Assembly: GCA_035344155.1 (NCBI GenBank)
Contig: DAORAL010000004.1
Coordinates: forward strand, 62,001-126,000
Reading direction: 5' to 3'
DNA length: 64,000 nt
DNA from: UBA1845 sp002338715
GTDB lineage: Bacteria; Planctomycetota; Phycisphaerae; UBA1845
The notes under the pieces are model-generated. The model saw only the letters and a program-made list of their open reading frames with translations, did no database searches and had not been told where the DNA came from. Each line of letters starts with the position of its first letter. Positions within the stretch are counted from its first letter, which is position 1. Of this stretch, positions 18,701-27,213 are shown piece after piece. The translations under genes and the position numbers were made by a program.

Positions 18701-21700
18701 CCCAGCGAACTGAAGACGTTATCGAGGTCCTGGTTTTCCCCGGGACATAGGGGGGCTTCGTTCGCGCCTCGAATGATATCGTTGCCATCGCCGCCAAAGA
18801 GAATGTTGCCAAACCCGATGATGATCGCTTGCGCGGTGCTGATGTCGCCGATGATGATGAGCGATCCTTCACTGCCCTCAATCGTGTCGTTGCCGTCCCT
18901 TCCGAAGATGAGGTCGATACCGCCTTCCAAATCGTTGGTATCCCAGTTGAGATAGTCGCCGCGCAGCACGTCGTCGCCGTCGCCGCCAAAGATCAGATTG
19001 CCAAACAGCAGGCAGAAATTCTGACTGGGAAGTTCGATGTTTCCACCCGTTCCGCCATACGCCTGATCATTGCCCACACCGCAGAAAATCAGATCGATTC
19101 CGTCACTTTCGTCCGACGGATCGGCTTGGTCGCCGTGCAGAATATCGTTGCCGGTTTGTCCGAAGATGAGGTCGCCGAAGTCCAGCGCGAAGGCGTCGTC
19201 GATTTCGATTCGATCGCCCTTGCCTGCCGCGGCAGTGTCGTTGTCCGCACCGGCGAAAATCAAGTCGATACCGTCAAGCGTGGTGATGTTGTCGTCGCCG
19301 TCGCCGCCGAAGATGACATTACCGAGACGCAGTTCGAAGTCCGGATCGCTTTCGTCGCCGATGCTGAGCAAACCGCCGCCGAAACCGGAGATGATGTCGT
19401 TGCCTTCCGCGCCGAAAATGACGTCGATGTCGTCGTCTTCACGATCGCCATCCGGGTCATCGCTTTCGACCGTGTCGTTGCCTGGGCCAGCGAAAATCAG
19501 ATCGCCAAGGTCGAGGCGGAACCCGTTGCTGTTGCTGCCGAGCGCAAGCCTCGCGCCCTTGCCGGTTGAAATGTTATCGTCGTTTTCGCCGCCGAAGATG
19601 ACGTCGATGCCGTCGAGCGTCGAGATTTCATCATCGCCTGTGCTTCCGAAGATGAGGTTGCCCAGGTCAATTTCAAAAGTTGGATTGCTGGCTGGACCGA
19701 CGCTCAGCAAACCGCCGCCAAAGCCGGCGATCACGTCGTTGCCATCGCGCCCGAAGATGAAGTCGATATCATCACCGGCACGATCGGCATCGGGATCGTC
19801 ACCATTGATGGTGTCGTTTCCGGTCCCGCCGAATATCAAATCGCCAAGCGCGACTCGGAACGTGCCGGTGCCTGGACCAATGGTGATGAGCGAACCTTGG
19901 CCGGTGGTGATGGCGTCGTTTTCATCGCCGCCAAAGACCAGATCGATTCCATCAAGGACGACAATGTCGTCTTCGCCACCTTGACCAAAAACCAAGTTGC
20001 CGAAATCGAATTCAAAGACGCCAACGTCGATGTTGCCGCCGTGACTGACGCGAACCCGATCATCGCCGCCGCCTGCGAGCACGAAATCGATTCCGACCAC
20101 TTCGTCGACTTCGGTTTCGCCGCTGGCAATCAAGTCGTCGCCATCCAGTCCGAAGTACAGATCGCCGAGCTCGACGCTTAGCGGGCCTGCGGAGATTGTC
20201 TGACCATTGCCGCCGTAAATGCAATCGTTTCCACTCGCGCCGATGAGTATGTCGGTGTCATCGCCACCGCGAATTTCGTTGTTTCCACCGCCGCCGAAGA
20301 TCAGGTCATTACCGCCAAGTCCAAGGAGTCGGTCGTCGCCAGGGCCTCCGATGATCAGGTCGAGGTTGTTTCCACCGGTAATGAGGTCGTTTCCGGGCGT
20401 TCCCACCAGCACGTTCACACCCGAACCGCCGCTGATCGTGTGCGTCGTCGTGATGGTGCATCCACCCGTTCCGCGATCTTCGTTGCCCGTCGCACTTCGC
20501 GCCGACGTGCCTTCCAACAGGGGGGCGGCGACGACCATCAGCGCATCAAGATCCGCCAGGATGGACATCGCTTCTGTTTCAATCGCCTCGGCGACATCTT
20601 CAACATTCGTGTCGACGTAAGTCTTGAGTGTTTCGCCAGCCGCAAGCACCTCGGTCTGTCCGCGGTCGTGCATGTTGTCGCCGCGACTTTCGAGGTCGGC
20701 TTCCTGGATGGCGATCCACTGCTCCCAATCTGCGTTGATGGCGTCGGCTGACGTGCTTAATGCATCGCCCGAGACAACCAATGCATCGCTGTCGGCCATG
20801 AGCAGTGAAACATCGGACGTGGGATTTTCATCGTCACCCAGTGCGTCCGCGTCGACTTCGAGGGTGTCGCCATCTGCCTCCAGCGTATCGCCTTCGGCTT
20901 CGATCGCGTCGACGCTTGCTTCGGTGTCATCGACGATCGCTTCAAGTGCTTCAACGCGTCGTTCCAACTCCGCGCAATAGAACGAAAAGGAAGTCAGCCC
21001 GGTGGGATCCTGCAGGTCTTCGTCGAACTCGGTCTCAACCGGCTCGACATCTTCCGGGCAGAGCTCGGACAGTTGTTCGATGGTCAGTACATGGCTTTCC
21101 ACCGTCTGTCTGAAAACCTGAACGCCATCACCGTTCTGCGCGTTCAACCCCATGTTTTCTGCGCGGGTGTAGAGCAGTTCCGCACGCCCGAGAAGTCCCT
21201 GGGCGATGGGAAAAAGCAACTCGAACTCATCGACCATGACTTCCACGTCAGCCGAGAATTCCTGGGCATTCGTGGTAATGTCAAGTACATCGCTCGCCAC
21301 GAACGATTGGAGATAGCTGGCCAACCGGTCGTGGGCATCGTGCACAACAGCAGCCGTCGGCTGAATGAGTTCGCCATTGATGTCGCGGACGTATTCGCCC
21401 GTGGGGATGATCAGATCGGTACCGGTGAGCTTTGCGGCTTCGGCTGCGTTCGACACCAGACACGGCACCGTTTGGCAGCCCGTCGATGAAACGTCCACAA
21501 GTTCAAGCACGCGGTCGATCAAGTCGCGGGCTTGTTGAAGCGTGTCCAACATTGTCAGCGCATCATTCAGCGGAACCTCGCTCACGTCGAGGCCGCCCAG
21601 GGCGATGTTGTCACCGTTTCCGGTGTCGATTTCGATCGTCCAGGAATCGGACACAATGCCATTGGAATCGTCGAAGACAATCAGATCAGCGCCATCTCCG

Positions 21701-22626
21701 CTGGTGACACGGATGGTGTCAAACGGTGTCACATTGGAATCGAAGCTGCAACTGGCGGTGGTTGAAGAAGCCGGTGTAAAGACTTCCACCACGTCTGAAT
21801 CGCTTGCGCTGATGGCAACGCGGACGCTGTCCGGACCGGATGTGCCGGTGATCTCCAGCGCGTTTGCGACAACGTCTGCCTCGAGCGATCCGCAGGGTGT
21901 GCCCGCCTGGGCGATGTCGGCTACCAGTCCGCAAAGCACAGCCGAGACCAAACCGCGGACGATCAACCGCGAGCCTTGGGCATTGCGTTTCAAATCGCGG
22001 TCGATGCGGCATGTGTTCCGTTGTCGTCGCGAGCGTGCACCGAACGCAATACCGACAAGCAGCAACAACCCGGTCGCAGGCTCCGGAACGAGGCGGAACG
22101 CGACGGTGCCATCGCTGAAGGGGACGTTCTCTTCGTCCAATGGAATATGGATGTTACGGAACGTAAGAATATGCGTGCCCGACGGGAGGACGTATGTGTC
22201 CTTGCTGAATTCGGGGAGCGTCCAAGCGAGATCGGGGTCCGATGTGTAGGGACCATCGAGGGGACCGACTGCTGGAAACAATGACTGCCAATCCGGCTCC
22301 AGCGGTGTGGTTCCGTGCAGCAAACCGTCGAGATAAACCTCGTTCTGATCGGACACGACGAACAGGTCGGTGACGTCCAACTGAACCGGGGTGGCTGACG
22401 TGTAGGAAAAGATCGGGGAGTAGAACGAGCCTTCCGTCATCAGTTCTTCGAGCACGACCCACGAACCATCGATCGGCAAGTTGGTAAACGAGCCTGTCGT
22501 TGTTGGATTCTGCCCCGCATCAGATAGTTCGCTTTGGAGCGAGCCGACCACTGTGGCATGTACCGGCATCGCAACGCCCAAAAGCGATACACAAGCAAGC
22601 GCACACGTCATCCAATACCGTTTCAT
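15730..22626 (-). CDS. Giant RTX-repeat surface protein with N-terminal PEP-CTERM module and internal second signal peptide
   Basis: Protein of 2,298 residues. The start at 22626 is chosen for its AAGGA site and the signal peptide MKRYWMTCALACVSLLGVAM. Residues 26-180 form a small exported domain ending in a complete PEP-CTERM signal (PEP 181-183, hydrophobic stretch, Arg cluster 198-203). In frame, a second signal-peptide-like segment follows (~220-242, ending DIAQA), then a helical region. Next come RTX nonapeptide-like repeats: first long units of about 50-70 residues, then about 20 units of exactly 18 residues (GxGLNLLFGG..DDxI). After these come an SdrD-B-like domain (RGRVMIDTTGDGIGD), Cys-rich GACC modules and a dockerin-like C-terminus (DWDEDVDLVDF). 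It is likely a Ca-binding surface or matrix protein. A leader terminator lies upstream. Confidence 0.88.
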   Translation of the reverse strand: MKRYWMTCALACVSLLGVAMPVHATVVGSLQSELSDAGQNPTTTGSFTNLPIDGSWVVLEELMTEGSFYSPIFSYTSATPVQLDVTDLFVVSDQNEVYLDGLLHGTTPLEPDWQSLFPAVGPLDGPYTSDPDLAWTLPEFSKDTYVLPSGTHILTFRNIHIPLDEENVPFSDGTVAFRLVPEPATGLLLLVGIAFGARSRRQRNTCRIDRDLKRNAQGSRLIVRGLVSAVLCGLVADIAQAGTPCGSLEADVVANALEITGTSGPDSVRVAISASDSDVVEVFTPASSTTASCSFDSNVTPFDTIRVTSGDGADLIVFDDSNGIVSDSWTIEIDTGNGDNIALGGLDVSEVPLNDALTMLDTLQQARDLIDRVLELVDVSSTGCQTVPCLVSNAAEAAKLTGTDLIIPTGEYVRDINGELIQPTAAVVHDAHDRLASYLQSFVASDVLDITTNAQEFSADVEVMVDEFELLFPIAQGLLGRAELLYTRAENMGLNAQNGDGVQVFRQTVESHVLTIEQLSELCPEDVEPVETEFDEDLQDPTGLTSFSFYCAELERRVEALEAIVDDTEASVDAIEAEGDTLEADGDTLEVDADALGDDENPTSDVSLLMADSDALVVSGDALSTSADAINADWEQWIAIQEADLESRGDNMHDRGQTEVLAAGETLKTYVDTNVEDVAEAIETEAMSILADLDALMVVAAPLLEGTSARSATGNEDRGTGGCTITTTHTISGGSGVNVLVGTPGNDLITGGNNLDLIIGGPGDDRLLGLGGNDLIFGGGGNNEIRGGDDTDILIGASGNDCIYGGNGQTISAGPLSVELGDLYFGLDGDDLIASGETEVDEVVGIDFVLAGGGDDRVRVSHGGNIDVGVFEFDFGNLVFGQGGEDDIVVLDGIDLVFGGDENDAITTGQGSLITIGPGTGTFRVALGDLIFGGTGNDTINGDDPDADRAGDDIDFIFGRDGNDVIAGFGGGLLSVGPASNPTFEIDLGNLIFGSTGDDEISTLDGIDVIFGGENDDNISTGKGARLALGSNSNGFRLDLGDLIFAGPGNDTVESDDPDGDREDDDIDVIFGAEGNDIISGFGGGLLSIGDESDPDFELRLGNVIFGGDGDDNITTLDGIDLIFAGADNDTAAAGKGDRIEIDDAFALDFGDLIFGQTGNDILHGDQADPSDESDGIDLIFCGVGNDQAYGGTGGNIELPSQNFCLLFGNLIFGGDGDDVLRGDYLNWDTNDLEGGIDLIFGRDGNDTIEGSEGSLIIIGDISTAQAIIIGFGNILFGGDGNDIIRGANEAPLCPGENQDLDNVFSSLGITDLSGAADLIFASSGDDTVEAYNGIDFVFGSGGNDMLHADHGGLVVVPISGIPTPIALGNLMFGSDGTDTITSLGRLLTIAIPPIEIDLLFGGKCDDNISAGDGFNLVFGNLADDTITAGDGVNILFGSKGKDVIEAGSGLNVVFGGRDDDDLTAGHGVNVMFGNREKDILNAGAGLNVLFGNKDDDIINSGPGLNLLFGNSGEDQVVGGSGLYLGFGGRGNDEVVGGSGLTLLFGGAGEDEVTAGAGLCLAFGSSGHDIISSGSGLSLQFGGKDDDRLKFPSGLSLLFGGKQSDILETSGGGLLLAFGGSDNDVIKGGGGLNLLFGGHHNDQFFGGGGVNIGFGGRDDDVMRGAGSADFLFGGVGTDIISGGSSVDFIFGGRGNDSLVGDNGKDFLFGGRNNDVVRSGGDGNTRDFLFGNRGDDNLYGCNDKDRLFGGRGSDNKDRENCDGLTLPAPARGEVRGRVMIDTTGDGIGDTPHVGVTVTVGSLSAVTGSDGRYRMVGLAPGSYTTAQTVPSGYIQISTPATYAISIGSMGVDLYLDRDFVNREPCFIAPDALSCIGTGCDPQNPGCQAVALQPTLRCADSGEICGGDSDCPCSECVPSWEVVECQCNPDCYFTDIPFDGEVDPSCSICFDGGQVFACELDEGVNDLYHCECPGIGACCDPATAACVETTAGECFGIWQGAGTTCDQELCLVEPDPIGACCCYGPNGGSCSEIEEAFCAYGEWLGEGTTCGEDTCDQCAPSWDHFRFRGIVTEVTGQLPGGVTISVGADWTFEYWMRTDWPDQNPNPDQGDYSPIVSYTSTVQGATGAIGASSCVEQATATNVNMPMAYNAFMFALPSFIEINLEDHTGTAWLTAGLNPLDALPRCDQIVLNRFSTRTFTIHSDGPPSWMINGTITAIECDGCGDLPLPIAPADFNADHFVDGEDFSMFQACTVGPMKLHDGTATCEHADIDWDEDVDLVDFSIFQRCYRGDQPADPGCGQ

Positions 22627-22768
22627 GGAATAATCCTTCAAATTAAGAGCAGAAATGAATTTCCGCACGCCGATTTGGCATTGCTTTGCGTGTGTACGGT
22701 GGGCGCGACTGAATTGCAACCTTGCCCGGCTACGCAGCGCGTTACGAGAGCAATATTTCCAAGAGAGC

Positions 22769-22805
22769 AAAAAAAAAGAGCGCGACCCAACCCTGGGCCT
22801 CACTC
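22769..22805 (-). terminator. Intrinsic terminator in the 5' leader of the RTX giant (possible attenuator)
   Basis: On the minus strand, GAGTGAGGCCCA (22805-22794) pairs imperfectly with TGGGTCGCGCTC (22789-22778) around a short GGGT loop and is followed by nine U residues (22777-22769). It sits about 140 bases before the start codon at 22626 and about 30 bases after the predicted transcription start, so it would stop transcription before the gene unless it is regulated. Confidence 0.55.
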
Positions 22806-22842
22806 TCACTTTCCTCCCACGCAACCAGCCTTTGCGACAATG

Positions 22843-22872
22843 ACTGTAGCGTAATTGAGGTTCGTGAGTCAA
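22843..22872 (-). promoter_or_regulatory. Predicted sigma-70-type promoter for the RTX giant gene
   Basis: Minus strand: -35 TTGACT (22872-22867), 18-base spacer, -10 TACAGT (22848-22843). The start of transcription would be near 22836, just before the leader terminator. Confidence 0.45.
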
Positions 22873-23202
22873 GAGGGTACTTGCGCAGGTGCTGCATGCT
22901 TGGGGTCAGGTGGCATGCGCAAATGACATTTGGCGGCACTTCTGCCGACTTTGGAAACCATGCAATAAGTGCATAAGGAATGGAAGCAATCATTCGATCG
23001 CTACCAAATTCATTCGTAGATTCCGAATCCTTCCAAATCCAAAATCAACTCAATGCACTCAATCCATAAAGCGTTTGCGGCTAAGGTTTTGGAGATCCGT
23101 GACCGTTGGGCTTACAATGACCCAACCAGCAAAGAGCGGTGCAGAAGCATTGGAAAAGAAAACAGCAATCGGGGTCGACATCGAGGTTGCGCGAGCATTG
23201 AA

Positions 23203-23820
23203 ATGACCAGTACCAGTCTAACCCGCCCGTCCTTGCTTTCGCGGGTGCGCAATCCGGATGACCACGATGCCTGGCGGGAATTTGAATCGCGGTATGGCGA
23301 TCTGATCACCCGGTACTGTCGCAGCCTTCGCCTTCAGCACAGCGATGCGGAAGATGTTCGGCAGTTGGTTATGTTGAACCTTTCCTCGTCGATGCGTTCC
23401 TTTCAATATGACCCAGCCCGGGGACGATTTCGCACATATCTTGGACGGGCGGTTCGAAATGCCGTTTTCCGTGTGAAGCAATGTCCCCCCGGACGCGGAA
23501 TCCCGCTACCACTCATCGACGTCGACCAATTGAGCTCGGTCGAGTCAGGCGATCATGACGCGACGGCTGACCTGTGGGACCGCCATTGGTGCGAGCATCA
23601 TCTGCGGCGGGCTTTTGAAACGCTGCGAAAGTCGCACAAACCGCGGAGCATCGAAGTATTTGATCGATTGCTCGCCGGCGAGAAGACGGCTGACGTTGCA
23701 GCGTCGTTTGAGATGTCCGTTGAAGCGGTGAAGAAAGTCAAGCAGCGCATCCGTGCTGAACTGCGCGAAATCGTCGCGGAGCAAATCGCGGAAGAGGATC
23801 GGCATGTGGACCGAGAATGA
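23203..23820 (+). CDS. ECF-type RNA polymerase sigma factor, planctomycete kinase-linked type
   Basis: Protein of 205 residues counted from ATG 23203 (MTSTSLTRPSLL); an upstream extension to 23053 has unlikely composition. Region 2 is visible as RNPDDHDAWREFESRYGDLI...HSDAEDVRQLVMLNL. Region 4 lies near the C-terminus (KTADVAASFEMSVEAVKKVKQRIRAEL, helix-turn-helix). The N-terminal style SLLSRVRNPDDHDAW is typical of planctomycete ECF factors encoded beside Ser/Thr kinases. The gene overlaps the kinase gene by 17 bases, so both are made together and the kinase probably controls this factor. No anti-sigma factor with a zinc motif is seen nearby. Its target promoters are unknown. Confidence 0.88.
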   Translation: MTSTSLTRPSLLSRVRNPDDHDAWREFESRYGDLITRYCRSLRLQHSDAEDVRQLVMLNLSSSMRSFQYDPARGRFRTYLGRAVRNAVFRVKQCPPGRGIPLPLIDVDQLSSVESGDHDATADLWDRHWCEHHLRRAFETLRKSHKPRSIEVFDRLLAGEKTADVAASFEMSVEAVKKVKQRIRAELREIVAEQIAEEDRHVDRE

Positions 23821-26125
23821 CGCGAAGAAAACTCGCCTGCACGATCCTGAGTTGGCCGTCTTCCCATTCGACGGCGAAGGCGAGGGATGGCTCACCATGT
23901 TACGGGCGGCGATGGAACCGGGTGAGTTGGGCCGACTCGGAACCTACGAGCTTGTATCCGAAGTTGCCCGCGGTGGGCAGAGCGTTGTGTATCGCGCATT
24001 TGACACATCCACGAAGCGATACGTTGCGTTGAAGCTCGTGCGGGCGGGGCGCTTGGCCCCGGCATCGGTGATCGCGCGGTTTCAACGTGAGATCGAAGCG
24101 ACATCGCGATTGGAGCACCCTTCGATCGTTGTTCTTTACGGTGCGGAATTGCTGGACGGTGAACCGACATTGATCATGCGCTGGGTGGATGGCCTTCCGT
24201 TTGTTCAATGGGCGCACGCGCCGCACAGAAAAATTCGTGACATTGTTCGCGCATCCATCGACGCTTGCAACGCGGTCCACCACGCGCACCAACGCGGCAT
24301 CATCCACCGTGATTTGAAACCTTCCAACGTGCTTGTCGACGCGGACGGACGACCCTACGTGCTTGATTTCGGATTGGCCAAGTTTGAAACGCAGGAACAT
24401 TCAGACGTGACGCGGGACGGTCAGTTTGTGGGCACAGTCGAGTACGCTGCGCCCGAACAACTCGCAAATGGTGCGGCGCTATCCGACGTTCGAAGCGATG
24501 TTTATTCGCTTGGACTGATGTTTAACAAAGCGTGGCAGTCGGTTGGCCGGGGTGATCGGGACCTGCGAGCGATTGCGGCCAAGGCAACCCAAGCGCTACC
24601 GGAAGATCGTTATGCGTCCGTCAATGCGCTCGAAGCGGACCTGTTGTCGTGGCTCTTGGGCCAACCTGTTTCCGCACGAAACGCAAATGCGTTTCAACGA
24701 ATGGTTCGCGTGGTCAGGCGACGACCAGCCGCTTCGCTCAGTGTGGCGCTCACCGCTGCCGCGCTGATCGTGCTGACGGTATTCCTTGGTGTGCAGACGC
24801 ATCGGTACAAGTCCGAGGCGGAGCGGGCAAGTGCCGTGCAGAGACTTTTCGAAGGGGCGCTGACACCGCGCGAAGATGCTGTCCCGTCGTCGTCGATTAC
24901 CGTGGCGGATGCCTTAATCCAAGCCGCGGAGCGACTCGGTCGAGCCGAAGATGTGCCGGCCAACACGCTTGCGGAACTTCATCAAACACTCGCGAAACGG
25001 TTCGCCAGTTTTGGTATGTGGAACCGAGCGGAAGAGCAGGCGATCAAAGCCATTGAGTTTGGTGAGCCGTTGGGGCGTGAAGCGTGGCCGACCCTGGCTG
25101 CGGCTTATCGTACGCGGGGAACGGTCGCGGCACTGCATGGCGACGCGCGGGCCGTTGAGTATTCCGAACGTTCAAAGAACTTCATCGAGCAAGTGCATGG
25201 CCAACATTCGCCCGAGTTCGCCGATGCGTTGACGGAGTACGTCTACTCCGGTTGGAAGACACACGCCTTGTCGTCGCAAAAAGTTGAGCAATTGTTCAAT
25301 GACAGCCTGAAACTGTCTCAATCATTGGACGGAGGCAATCCCAATGGGCGCGCGATGACGCTGCGCACGTTTGCCGAATTTCTGCTGGAACAAGATCGAC
25401 CGGATGAAGCGCTTTCCGCGATGGGGCAGGCTCAAGCCGTTCTGGATGGGGCGTCAGATTCGAGTCGCAAGGCGTGGACGCTGACCACTGTCGAATACGT
25501 AACGCTTCTTGTCCGTCTGAGTCGTTACGAAGAAGCCGACCATGTACTCCAATCCGCCCTGACACGTGCGCAACAAGTCGGCGATCGATTGTGCGAGTCC
25601 CGGTTGCTTTGGATCATGGGTGAACTGCGCGAGATTCACGGTGGTAAAGACAATGCGGAACCGTCCGGGCTCGCGTTTTTGGATCAGTCGATCGAACGAA
25701 GACTTGCGGTTTTGGCTCCCAATTTTGTGGGCAAATCCAGATTGATGCAGTGGGAAGAACTTTGCCGTCAGGGCGCGGACCAGTTGATCGCTCCCTATCG
25801 ATTCGCAGCCGCCTACGCCCAAGCGCAGTATCGAAGCGGTCTACACGACGACGCAATGGCGTTGCTGGATCGGTTGATCGAACTGTATCCGGATGGACGC
25901 GACGCGCCATTCACGCTGATGTGCGAAATCGAAAAAGTGAGAATGCTGACAAGCATGCAGCGCCCCAACGACGCATGGAGTCTCACCGAATCACTCCAGA
26001 GTCGAATCGAATTGCTCCCCGCCGGGCATCTCATTCGCCAGCAATTCGACGCCTTGCGCAAGGGAATCTCAACTTCCCGCACACCATCGACAGTACAGTC
26101 CGAATCGCCTTCCACGCCCCAGTAA
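23804..26125 (+). CDS. Membrane Ser/Thr protein kinase with C-terminal TPR-like sensor region
   Basis: Protein of 773 residues. The kinase domain covers about residues 45-285: Gly-rich loop ARGGQSVVY, VALK Lys 77, HRDLKPSN with Asp 170, DFG 188-190 and APE ~216-218, so it looks active. The Gly loop departs from the common GRGGMG. One membrane helix spans 309-330 (AASLSVALTAAALIVLTVFL). The outer part, about 440 residues, is helical and TPR-like (repeated Ala/Leu helices, tetratricopeptide style). The start ATG 23804, with GAAGAGG upstream, overlaps the sigma gene. The likely role is to sense an envelope signal and pass it to the co-encoded sigma factor (inference from the known pairing). Confidence 0.9.
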   Translation: MWTENDAKKTRLHDPELAVFPFDGEGEGWLTMLRAAMEPGELGRLGTYELVSEVARGGQSVVYRAFDTSTKRYVALKLVRAGRLAPASVIARFQREIEATSRLEHPSIVVLYGAELLDGEPTLIMRWVDGLPFVQWAHAPHRKIRDIVRASIDACNAVHHAHQRGIIHRDLKPSNVLVDADGRPYVLDFGLAKFETQEHSDVTRDGQFVGTVEYAAPEQLANGAALSDVRSDVYSLGLMFNKAWQSVGRGDRDLRAIAAKATQALPEDRYASVNALEADLLSWLLGQPVSARNANAFQRMVRVVRRRPAASLSVALTAAALIVLTVFLGVQTHRYKSEAERASAVQRLFEGALTPREDAVPSSSITVADALIQAAERLGRAEDVPANTLAELHQTLAKRFASFGMWNRAEEQAIKAIEFGEPLGREAWPTLAAAYRTRGTVAALHGDARAVEYSERSKNFIEQVHGQHSPEFADALTEYVYSGWKTHALSSQKVEQLFNDSLKLSQSLDGGNPNGRAMTLRTFAEFLLEQDRPDEALSAMGQAQAVLDGASDSSRKAWTLTTVEYVTLLVRLSRYEEADHVLQSALTRAQQVGDRLCESRLLWIMGELREIHGGKDNAEPSGLAFLDQSIERRLAVLAPNFVGKSRLMQWEELCRQGADQLIAPYRFAAAYAQAQYRSGLHDDAMALLDRLIELYPDGRDAPFTLMCEIEKVRMLTSMQRPNDAWSLTESLQSRIELLPAGHLIRQQFDALRKGISTSRTPSTVQSESPSTPQ

Positions 26126-26271
26126 AACCGATTTGAAGTTTTTTTCACTCCGATGTCCCCATTGTGCCGCGCGACGACTATCACGACGTGACGCGGCTCA
26201 TGCACCAGCCCGCCAATCGCACGACCATCATTCGATTGTCGCGAGAATCATTGCATCCGGAGACTTATCTG

Positions 26272-27213
26272 ATGGGACATTCAATACGTTTGGCGATACT
26301 CGCCCTGACTGTAGCCGCGTTCATTCCTGTTTCTGTGGGGCTTGCATCCGGATTTCAAGAGGATTTTGAGAACGATACGCCTGGCGGATTTCCGACTCCG
26401 CCGTGGGTGCCGGTCAAAACACGACTCATTGGTTCCGATGCCGGCGTCCCATCAACGGTCGTCATTGACACAATTGATCCGCTCGGCAATCCAACGCAAG
26501 CCGCGCAGATCGTCAACGCCAAAGGCGCCACGAGCGCGGGCGCGCTGGTCGAAATCGAGACGGCGGTTCAAATGAGTTTCGTCACCAACTTTCGCATCGA
26601 CCAATACGGCGACGCACCAGGCATACACTGGTGCGGCGTCGGGTTTTTCCAGGATGGCCCGCAAGCTGATCTGAACGGAAATCCGCAAGCCGTGGTGTAC
26701 TCCTATTTTCCGGACAATCACTTTCGCCTGTTCATCCACAACAACGCCCAACCCCCAGGCACGGCTGACGTTCCATTGAATGGGCCGACGATCGTCCTTG
26801 GAAAGTGGTATCGCATTGAATTCTCCGTCAACACAACGACAGGCATATACGACATCAAGATCTACAATGCCGACACCGGTACATTGTTTACGCAACGAAC
26901 CGTGAACATCTCCTCGATCTGGCAGCCCGTAAACGGCCAATACGAAGCTTTCGTGTTGCTGAAAGGCCCCGACCCGCTGACTGGGACGAGCGGGACGGTT
27001 GCGTCGATCGATGACTTCAGCACAACATCAGCGATCACCTGCCCCGTTTCATCCGGCTATGTCGATGCATTTCTCGCATGCCAAGCCGGTCCGAATGCCG
27101 GGGCGACGCCCGCGGAATGCCTTACTGCCGACCTGAACCATGACGGCAACGTCGACCTCGTGGACTTCGGTCAACTCCAGACAATATTTGCGCCATGCAA
27201 TGCTGGTCGCTGA
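26272..27213 (+). CDS. Exported jelly-roll-like protein with dockerin-like C-terminus
   Basis: Protein of 313 residues. The start ATG 26272 gives a signal peptide (MGHSIRLAILALTVAAFIP...GLA). The body (~25-250) looks like a concanavalin/LamG-type beta-sandwich, beginning FQEDFEND, as in proteins with a carbohydrate-binding or choice-of-anchor fold. The C-terminus has a Cys/Gly-Pro motif (CQAGPNAG) followed by an Asp loop NHDGNVDLVDFGQLQ and a final Cys. The same module ends the subtilase and the RTX giant. It may attach these proteins to a common partner. It follows the kinase gene by 146 bases and could belong to the same transcription unit. The function is unknown. Confidence 0.75.
   Translation: MGHSIRLAILALTVAAFIPVSVGLASGFQEDFENDTPGGFPTPPWVPVKTRLIGSDAGVPSTVVIDTIDPLGNPTQAAQIVNAKGATSAGALVEIETAVQMSFVTNFRIDQYGDAPGIHWCGVGFFQDGPQADLNGNPQAVVYSYFPDNHFRLFIHNNAQPPGTADVPLNGPTIVLGKWYRIEFSVNTTTGIYDIKIYNADTGTLFTQRTVNISSIWQPVNGQYEAFVLLKGPDPLTGTSGTVASIDDFSTTSAITCPVSSGYVDAFLACQAGPNAGATPAECLTADLNHDGNVDLVDFGQLQTIFAPCNAGR

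Larger units (their letters stand above)
22627..23202. other. Divergent intergenic region between RTX giant and sigma factor
   Basis: Contains the minus-strand promoter and leader terminator described separately, close to the giant gene. Toward the sigma gene, an open frame continues upstream of ATG 23203 to 23053, but its residues look non-coding. I see no clear promoter for the sigma gene. Confidence 0.4.

Noticed and set aside
16405..19984. Long plus-strand open frames (up to 402 codons) opposite the RTX giant
   Set aside because: They are mirror frames of the Gly/Asp-rich repeats on the coding strand; they lack ribosome sites and family motifs and have the repetitive Ser/Pro or Val/Ala-rich composition expected of an antisense frame.
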